DNA from: Ceratodon purpureus
Taxonomy: Eukaryota; Streptophyta; Bryopsida; Pseudoditrichales; Ditrichaceae
Assembly (NCBI GenBank): GCA_014871385.1
Contig: CM026426.1
Coordinates: 54,623,265-54,687,264, forward strand
Length of the DNA: 64,000 nt
Direction of reading: 5' to 3'
Shown: one piece after another, positions 57,498-64,000 of the stretch
Layout: every line of letters begins with the position of its first letter
Numbering within the stretch: the stretch's first letter is position 1
Position numbers and translations under genes: made by a program
Notes under the pieces: model-generated
The model's database searches: none
What the model saw: the letters and a program-made list of their open reading frames with translations, nothing else
Told to the model about the DNA's origin: nothing

Positions 57498-58163
57498 ATG
57501 GACTATTCAACTATGGCTGTCGACGAAGGGGTTGTGGACAGCCCGGTTAACCTGTCCGTTCCCAAGACCCTGAAATCCCCTTCTCCTATGTGGCCACGGA
57601 CCGTACTGCAGGTTCTATCTCTGAAACGACAGAGTTCTACCCCTACAAAGCGTGCTCTTTATAACAATGTGGAGGACATGCCGTCACCACCACCGGCAAA
57701 GGTTGGTTTTCATTCCTCAGTATTCGCTTTTCATTCCTTTCTGATGTTTCATTCCTGTAAGTTTCTTTCATGATGTTTCATTCTGATGTTCTTTAGTTTA
57801 GCTCGAGGCCACCTAAAATGATTGATCTTTTTATACTTTCATCTAGGTCTGGTTCTAGCTTATGTAGGCCTCCTCGTTCAAGGTCCGTTCGACCTTTACA
57901 CTTGCACTCAGCAGTTTAGGTCGATTCGACCTAAACCAAAATCTCTTCCTAATGCTAATTTATCCCCTTTGCAGATGCCGAGGCTACGATCAACAACTAC
58001 AGGATCCAGGGCAAGGAAGTCCGCCTACTCCCACTCTAAACCATCCAGTACCCATCGCCACTCTCTGCCAGAGTCAAGCATCGGTGACAGGCGTAGGCAG
58101 AAGTTGCAACGTCTTCTTGATAGTCCAATGATGCAGGTCGAGGGAATGTCGTGGACACGTTAG
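57498..58163 (+). CDS. Small basic-protein gene of element H (two exons)
   Basis: Exon 1 57498-57701 (68 codons, ATG at 57498, AAAG|GTTGGT donor) and exon 2 57975-58163 (CCTTTGCAG acceptor, 62 codons plus TAG), joined in phase 0. The product of 130 residues is rich in Ser, Pro, Arg and Lys (SLKRQSSTPTKRALYN; STTTGSRARKSAYSHSKP; DRRRQKLQRLLDSPMMQVEG). No domain is recognised. One palindrome (57795-57817) lies in its intron and another (57911-57937) just before exon 2. A second, DNA-binding protein beside the transposase would parallel the two-protein systems of CACTA and Harbinger elements; that is inference. Confidence 0.5.
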
Positions 58164-58645
58164 CGCCAACGGGAATTTGTCTAGTCAAGAATTGAGGCTT
58201 ACGGAGGGACTCCATAACCATATAGAGGATACTATGTACTGTATAGCAATGGTGCAGACAATGTAGACGATTATAAGAGTCCTCTGTGTTATTTCAATGT
58301 AATTATGTTTTGAATAAAACGATTGATGTGTTTGTCAAATTTTCTCGTCTGCTATTTTTGCCTCATTGTCTTGCACACTTTTTGTGTTATTCAAATTTCC
58401 GAATGTAATTTATGTGATTGGACATTGCCTTTTATTGAAACCTTGGTTTAGAAAGGTAACGAATAGTTACTACTAAAAATGCAGGGGACGTGGTATATTC
58501 TTTTTCCTTGTTTATATTGCGTTTAGGTGTGATCGACCTAAATGACTTAATCATCATCTCTCTTTAAACATGTTTTTAATGAATCAATGAACATTTCTAA
58601 GTTTTCTCCTGTATGTTCGTGCATTTAGGTCCACTCGACCTAAAT
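57795..58645. repeat. Right subterminal palindromes of element H
   Basis: 57795-57817 (AGTTTAGCTCGA with a diverged second arm), 57911-57937 (GTTTAGGTCGA, T, TCGACCTAAAC, perfect), 58521-58543 (GTTTAGGTGTGATCGACC...) and 58623-58645 (ATTTAGGTCCACTCGACC...). The last two lie 130-280 bases from the right TIR. The stretch 58164-58620 otherwise has no gene. Confidence 0.7.
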
Positions 58646-58774
58646 GACATGGACCTCATTGTTCATTTAAGGTGTTTTTTTAATGATTCAATATTGATTT
58701 CCGCAAGATAAAAGTAAATGGGAGGGCACGAATGTGGCCATTTCTCTACACGCTGATTTCCCAAATTCAAGAAT

Positions 58775-58801
58775 ATCTCCCAAAATAACGAATATGGTGT
58801 T
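58775..58801 (-). repeat. Right TIR of element H
   Basis: Inverted copy of 52074-52100, starting ATCTCCC and ending GGTGTT; one mismatch. TTGT follows at 58802-58805, as it precedes the left end at 52070-52073. Confidence 0.75.
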
Positions 58802-58818
58802 TTGTTTCTTTAAACAAG

Positions 58819-59218
58819 CAGTGTATGTCTTCTCTATTTGGGCTGAGCAAAATAAGAATGATGTAAGGCCATTTGTCGGGAGGATCTTAAATGTTTTAAT
58901 GTATGAGTCCAAACTAACCTCCATTGCACGTGGACATAATAGAAAAGGTATTCGGTACCAATGAACAAGGAGGTGTGGGTTATCCATCCCACTCGCCCTG
59001 GCGGTTCGGTGGCTCTAGGAAGAACAGGTTACAGTTTTAAGACCACAAAATCCAAGATTCAGTCATCTCCGTGGCGATCGATTAAATGGGAGAAAGGCAT
59101 GCAACTTGTAGAAATCATTAAAGTTTTTCAATTCGGAGTCAAGGTGATGTATCCAAGCAGGCAACCTATCATTGCATTGAATACCTTGGACGATGTGAAA
59201 GACATTGAACTTGATTAG
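58819..59218 (+). other. Possible exons resuming the CACTA partner gene beyond element H
   Basis: An ACAAGCAG acceptor-like site lies just outside the right TIR, followed by an open stretch (VFSIWAEQNKNDVRPFVG) and then, from 58961, NKEVWVIHPTRPGGSVALGR, WEKGMQLVEIIKVF and LNTLDDVKDIELD, stop at 59218. The last part loosely recalls the DUF8039-like domain at 1515-1835 (a VEVI strand before the end). The reading frame does not follow the last upstream exon cleanly, so the link is uncertain. Confidence 0.3.
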
Positions 59219-60459
59219 GAGGCCTTGGTGATGTGGGGATTGGAGTACATAATACAAGTTCAGACACCAACTGTGAAGGGGAAATTGAAATGACCTGTAC
59301 TTCTTGGGATTCTTGTCGCGACATAACCTTAGTTAGAGGAGTAAGTTCCCTCCATCATATTCTAGTTCTGCATGTGCGCGGTTAACACAGTAGTCTGTAA
59401 TTGATTTAACCTCCCCAGAGTGTATGTGAAATTGTTGGCGCCGTTTTCTAGCGTCTCTCGCATTCTTCGCAATATTCGCATAGTGTGCGACGTCAGCCTC
59501 TATGTGACTAGAAGAAATGAAGATACAAGACGGATGTAGCTCGGTTTGATGAGGCCAACAACAAATACTTGATGTAAATAAGGTCTTGATATCTTTGCAA
59601 TTGTTTTCTTTGTTTTGCAGCTAGAGGGGAAGGCTGGTCCAAGTACTATAAAATTTGAACGTGCCACATTAGAAGAGTGACGAACGTTGGCGCTACTGAA
59701 CGTTGGTTCTGCAAGAAGTTACATATACCGTAGAACATGGATTGAGTTCAGTAGGCTAAGACATTATCCGGTATGTGATGACGACGGTGTTCTTGAGTCC
59801 ACAATAACAAAGGGTTTCGTATTTTTCTTAGTGTTTTCAACCTCTCTGTTTTGTTTTCCAGTTTTTACATAGATTAAAATGATAGTCCGATCGCAATGTC
59901 AGAGAATGTTGAGACAGTGCATCATGCCTGTTTCCTCTGTTTACTTTTATTTATGTAAATAAAGTTTGATTCCAATTGTACTCGTGGTGCACTCTGTTTG
60001 AATAAATACGTATTTATCAATTATAAATATGAAATTCTTCAATCCTACTATCAGATGTCCTACCGGAAAAGCAATCAAAACTGGCTACTGTGATACACGG
60101 CAGTTTCACAAACGATTTCAAATAAAACATTTCTCCCTTATTTGACCAATGCTGAAGCAACACCTAGCATGCAAGAGATGCAAACGAGGGAGCATTACAT
60201 TCTGCGAGACGACAATCTACACCACCACTTGTCAGCTTGAACAGGAACTTCACAATCCGGGTGCGTCTCATTTACAACGACGGTCATCCATCTGTCAGAA
60301 CGAGTACGTAAACGTGGCGGAATGGTAAAACGCGAGACGGGTGAAAGAAAACAAAATTCCCAATTACCTTGACGAAGGAGAGTGACATCAGGAGTCCACC
60401 GCCGGGAGCAGAAGGCTCAGCTAGCCCACCAGCTTCCAGGTGCAGAAGTTTGGTGTAGT
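59219..60459. other. Gene-free stretch
   Basis: No convincing coding signal; one short plus-strand ORF at 59687-59872 is unsupported. Somewhere here the CACTA-type DNA must meet the gypsy fragment G, but I see no recognisable terminus. Confidence 0.35.
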
Positions 60460-61500
60460 GTCCCTAGTTGGAAGGAATTGACATTCACCTCTTCGATATA
60501 CATGGCGGCCGTGGTAGTTCTTGCTCGCTGAGTATCCTCTGGTCTTCCATTTCCTCGGCGTATTAGCATTGTCCGCCAGGGATTTTCCAAGAAGTTCCAT
60601 TGAGCATGGGTGCCGGTTGGGTGTCCGTTTGGAGATTGGACACGGGTAGTAGAGGTGCTTGAGTTTTGTTCAAAGCCCCTAATTTGCGGCTCATATCATT
60701 GGCATCATTGAGAATTTCATAGAAAGTTTTCACTCCTCAAGTGACAATACCTTGCTGAATCCAAGATAGGAATCCTTTCTTAAACCACTCGCATAGGTAG
60801 TCCTCCTTAAGACGTTGACCAAGCTTATCAACCAACTGTTTGAACCTATCATAGAACTTGTCTATTGGTTCATTTTGGTCATGAGTGATACTTCCTAAGG
60901 CTTGTAGTATCTATGAGCTAGTTTTCAGTTTATAGAGCTTGTGAAGGAAATTACGTTCCATATCTTCCCAGCTAGCATGTGGGTGTTCCGTCTCAAAGTC
61001 AATATACGGATCGATATGGTTTCCTTGAAGAGTTGCTCTAAAGATGTTCTGTAAGTCCGTGGAACTAAGAACACCATTGGTTTGGACTATGACTTTGAAT
61101 CGTTGTATGTGCCAGTCCGGGTCACCAGCTTTGTCAAAGTATGGGTATGGAATCTTGGGGAACTTGGTGGTTCTCTCATGGTCGCCTCTACTCAATGACG
61201 TGGCCGTAGTACAATTTTCTCTAGGCAAGGTCGTAGACCGTAGGGGCTCTGAGGGTTCTTCCAAGTTCTAAAGGGTGGCACAAACACCTTTGTTAGTTGC
61301 AGTGCCATAGAGATTTTGATATTGGATGCTAAGCATTTCGAGTTTGGCATTTGTGGCTTCATTCTTGGCTGCCAAGGCCGTCATTTGGTCCTTAAGAAAT
61401 TGTAAGAATTCCTTAGTTGGGTCTAGGTCATCTTGATGTATGGTTTCTTCTACATCATTGTTACTTTCTAGGGGGATCTTTCTTGGAGGCATCGTAATTT
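60460..61500 (-). pseudogene. Element G: gypsy gag fossil
   Basis: Minus strand: MPPRKIPLESNNDVEETIHQ at 61492, then after a stop and frameshift KFPKIPYPYFDKAGDPDWHI, ASWEDMERNFLHKLYKLKTS, and in another frame EPIDKFYDRFKQLVDKLGQR and DYLCEWFKKGFLSWIQQGI. This is the usual Retrotrans_gag succession (W...F...L...F, then Y-x-x-F-x-x-L). Several stops. Directly downstream of the LTR and primer site on the same strand. Protease and RT do not follow. Confidence 0.75.
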
Positions 61501-61549
61501 CCTACCAAGTGTGGTCTTGGTGTGTTGAGATTGTGTCATTGTTCCATCT

Positions 61550-62207
61550 CCAACATGGTCGCCAAAATGTTAGTCTAAGTACATGGAGATGAGTGAGACG
61601 CAAAGACTTGGTTTGCCAAGCAGACATGTAGGTAGAGGGAGCGACAAGGCGTCCAAGGAGGCCGAGGTAGTGTAGACAGGGATAGAGGTAAGTAGAGATG
61701 AACTCCAAAGCTAAGTGTCTGGGCGGAGTTGTAGATATTAGTTCAAAGAAGATAGGTGAAACAGAACACCTTTCATAGATGGACATGGTATTTGGAGGGG
61801 GAGATTTACTAGAAAGTAGAGGTGTAGTAGGGGCACTAGCGTTAGAACATAGTATAGAGAGAGAGAAAGAGGGAAGGCCAAGTTAGACGGAGGAGAAAAG
61901 ACTTTACCCGAAGGCCAAGGTAGAGGGAGGAGAAGAGACTTTCCTTGAAGCCCAAGACAACGAGACCATGAATGACACACACATGTACACTTAGTCATAG
62001 GTAATAAAGAGTCAAGGCTTTACTTCAAGAAGAGACAATGTCATCACACAAGCCGTGGCGTCCAAATACAAAATGGAGACTGTCAAGGAAGTGACCAATT
62101 GGTCTAGAGTATAAGGGTGCTACCAAAATACACTAAGCTTCTTAAACCAAAAAGTGCTTTCTACTGCTAACCTCTATCATTTTATAATATCCTGAGGTTT
62201 TCTAACA
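61550..62207 (-). repeat. LTR and primer site of element G
   Basis: Minus strand: LTR from TGTTAGAAAACC (62207) to ACTTAGACTAACA (61568), 640 bp with inverted TGTTAG/CTAACA ends, followed by TTTTGGCGACCATGTTGG (primer binding site like that of element D). No second LTR was found in the window. Confidence 0.65.
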
Positions 62208-62519
62208 GCGCCTAACTAGAAGTATTGCCGTCTATAATCCTTGATCACCGTGTTGTCTTTGGCTGGGTAACAAAGGCATTTGACCTTGACCTTGGAGCAT
62301 TAAGCAAGGAGGACTAAGTTCACTTCTTTGGTCGACCATGTTGTTGTCCTCTGTCTTTAGAAGCGCCAAGGTTGAACCCGAGCTCTTAGCAAAGTTTGGT
62401 ATAGGCATAGTTTACATCCGTTGTGCTCTGATCTGGTTACTAATGCGTTCTCTCATATGCAAAAACTATTATAATAGGTAGACGTACCTATACAGTTAGT
62501 GTGTAGAGGGTACACATTA
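62208..62519. other. Junction between elements G and F
   Basis: No coding signal. Lies between the G LTR and the broken end of F. Confidence 0.4.
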
Positions 62520-64000
62520 GAGTCATGTATCCAGCCAAGCTGTCTCGCATTTAGAGGTCCAATTGAATACCTCGGTTTTTCTCATCAACCGAGTGATGGG
62601 CTCCATAATGTGGGCGTAGGACTTAATGTAAACCCTGTTGAACTAAGCAAAACCGTTGAACACTTGAACGTCGCCTCGACACTTGGGTCGTTGCATGTCC
62701 TGTATAACTTGAATCTTCTTGGGATCCGGCATCTTACCATGCTTGGAGACGACGTGTCCTAGAATCACACCGGAAGTGACTATGAAAGCACACTTCTTGA
62801 GGTTCAGGCTTATGCCATATTCTCTGCATTTGCCAAAGCATAGCCGGAGTTTTGGCAATTGGTCGGCTGTATCACTGTACACAGTGAAGCCGTCCAAGAA
62901 TAGCTTCATAATTTCCTCCAAGTAGTCTTTATAAGCCTTGTTTATTGCCCATTGATACGTTGGAGAGGGGGGGGGGGGGGCGTTGGTTAATCCGAAGGGC
63001 ATCACCATCCACACCAACGCACCCTAATCAATGATGAAGGCGGTCTTGTGGTGATCCTCTGAAGCAATCATAATCTGGTAATACCGCGACCAGCCATCTA
63101 ACAAGGTATACATCTCGAAACTTGCCACATCATCAAGCACTTCCTCAGTGAAGGGTTACGGATAGGGATCCTTTTTACTTGCCGCATTTAGTTTCCGGTA
63201 GTCAATTGACCATTTTGAGTTGACCATTTTTCTTAGGAACCACGACAATAGGTGAGAGCCATGTCGCCTCTTCAACAGGGACAATAAACCCAACAGCCAA
63301 CATTTTGTCCATGTCTTGCTTGACTAGCATAGTTAGGAGTCATCCTGTAGCGAGCTTGGTGAATGGGAGAAACATCATTGTTTGGTACAATGCGATGTTA
63401 AGCCAGAGAGGATGGGATTCCCTTGAGGTCCATATACGTCCATGCAAAAACATTAGTGTATTCCCGTAGTAAGGCCTCAGCCTTGCAGGCCAACGTCGGC
63501 TCAAGGTGAGCACTAAGTTTTACGATTTTCGTTTCTTCCTCAGTGCCTACATTCAGCTTGCGCAGTTGTTCATCTTCCGTCAGGTTCCAGGCGGCAACCC
63601 TTATGGTATCAAATTTATCTGTGATTGGTGTTTCATCAATTGATATCCTGCCTTCAGTAAACGTATAAAAATGTTCAAGGTAGGTAATTGAGTCCGAAGA
63701 CGGGGCTGGCATGATCTTGCAATTGTCTCTTCCCAAGTCGGCTCCATCGTCTGGCTATACCTTTAGAGCTTCCGGAAGAGTAATGAATCCGACTATAAAT
63801 AAGTAATCTTCTGAAAGTAGAAGCCTATCCTCTTCCTCATCCGTCAATCCCTCCGCCAAATTGTAACACACCAATACCTTGGGGAGTTTTGGTAAAAGCC
63901 CAGTTCGTTGGTTAATGGAGATAGTCTTGACTTTCCCATTTCCTCTGATGGTCACCAGTTTATTTTCCCAATCATTAGTGGCCTTGGCATCAATCAGCCA
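62520..64000 (-). pseudogene. Element F: truncated relative of element D pol
   Basis: Minus strand, entering from the right window edge. It starts with the region after the protease ([28 protein letters not shown]), continues through [18 protein letters not shown] and AWNLTEDEQLRKLNVGTEEE to the RT (LFLDGFTVYSD, where D has [10 protein letters not shown], so one catalytic Asp is lost) and stops near 62525 after EPITRLMRKTEVFNWTS. A run of 14 G (62967-62980) has expanded NAPPTYQ into a Pro-rich insertion. It shares AGCCGAC words with D. F keeps the RT end that D has lost, which helps to define D's deletion. Confidence 0.85.

Larger units (their letters stand above)
52074..58801 (-). mobile_element. 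Element H: TIR element with a DUF7869-type gene and palindrome arrays
   Basis: 6728 bp between 27-bp inverted ends (52074-52100 and 58775-58801) that match at 26 of 27 positions. TTGT lies directly outside both ends and may be a 4-bp target duplication. Weak similarity continues a further 20-25 bases outwards, so the true ends could be slightly longer. Inside: a DUF7869-type gene on the minus strand, a small basic-protein gene on the plus strand, three strong palindromes near the left end, four near the right, four upstream of the large gene, and an interstitial TTTAGGG-like tract. No such palindrome was seen outside the inverted ends. All this supports a cut-and-paste DNA element. I cannot assign it to a named superfamily. 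Confidence 0.75.

Noticed and set aside
1-64000. CRISPR array, rRNA or tRNA genes
   Set aside because: No regular spacer-repeat pattern and no recognisable RNA gene core was seen. The only regular short repeats are the palindromes of element H, which have no unique spacers of CRISPR type.

Overview
The window reads as repeat-dominated chromosomal DNA of a streptophyte (plant or charophyte alga). The reasons are multi-exon genes with GT-AG introns, plant-type Ty3/gypsy and En/Spm (CACTA) coding domains, and a degenerate interstitial TTTAGGG tract at 56746-56829. A Chara-like alga would fit the mix of families, but that is a guess. I see no rRNA, tRNA, CRISPR array or recognisable housekeeping gene. 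Almost everything that can be named is a transposable element or its debris, stacked in several layers.

Layout. 1-2960: 3' part of a four-exon CACTA-associated gene with a DUF8039-like end, followed by about 1 kb packed with imperfect TAGTCA palindromes. 3370-3910 plus 7541-7610: a decayed ORF cut in two by element A. Elements A (3916-7535, minus), B (8230-11621, plus) and C (22606-26116, plus) form one family of about 3.5 kb. They have TG...CA-type ends, 5-bp target duplications, no terminal repeats, a long ORF, and a promoter-like block after that ORF. They look like solo LTRs of a retroelement whose giant LTR carries a gene. 11888-14432: dead gypsy pol (minus strand, element E). 14900-15950: a second palindrome-rich tract. 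17234-20064: a minus-strand gene with four tandemly duplicated exons.

22548-38331 is a complete Ty3/gypsy element (D) with 424-bp LTRs and TATGT target duplications. Its 5' LTR was later split by C. D carries gag, a 1373-codon pol ORF (lacking part of RNase H) and a third, accessory ORF, and is loaded with the word AGCCGAC. 40266-45265 is a decayed CACTA TNP2 transposase gene (minus) without its catalytic core. 48.5-52 kb holds exons of its plus-strand partner (Ptta/En/Spm Transposase_24-like).

52074-58801 (element H) is the most striking unit. It is about 6.7 kb with 27-bp terminal inverted repeats and a DUF7869-type gene broken by one in-frame TGA. It also carries a divergent small basic-protein gene and at least ten 20-29 bp palindromes built on TTTAGGTCGA or TTTAGCTCGA, placed subterminally and upstream of the large gene. 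60460-62207 is a gag fossil with a 640-bp LTR (element G). 62520-64000 is a truncated relative of D (element F).

How it fits together: insertion order can be read from the nesting (A in an old ORF, B beside E, D in CACTA-type DNA, C in D, H apparently in an intron of the CACTA partner gene). Several families each carry their own dense short DNA motif. That could reflect element-encoded DNA-binding proteins that find their own copies, but this is inference.
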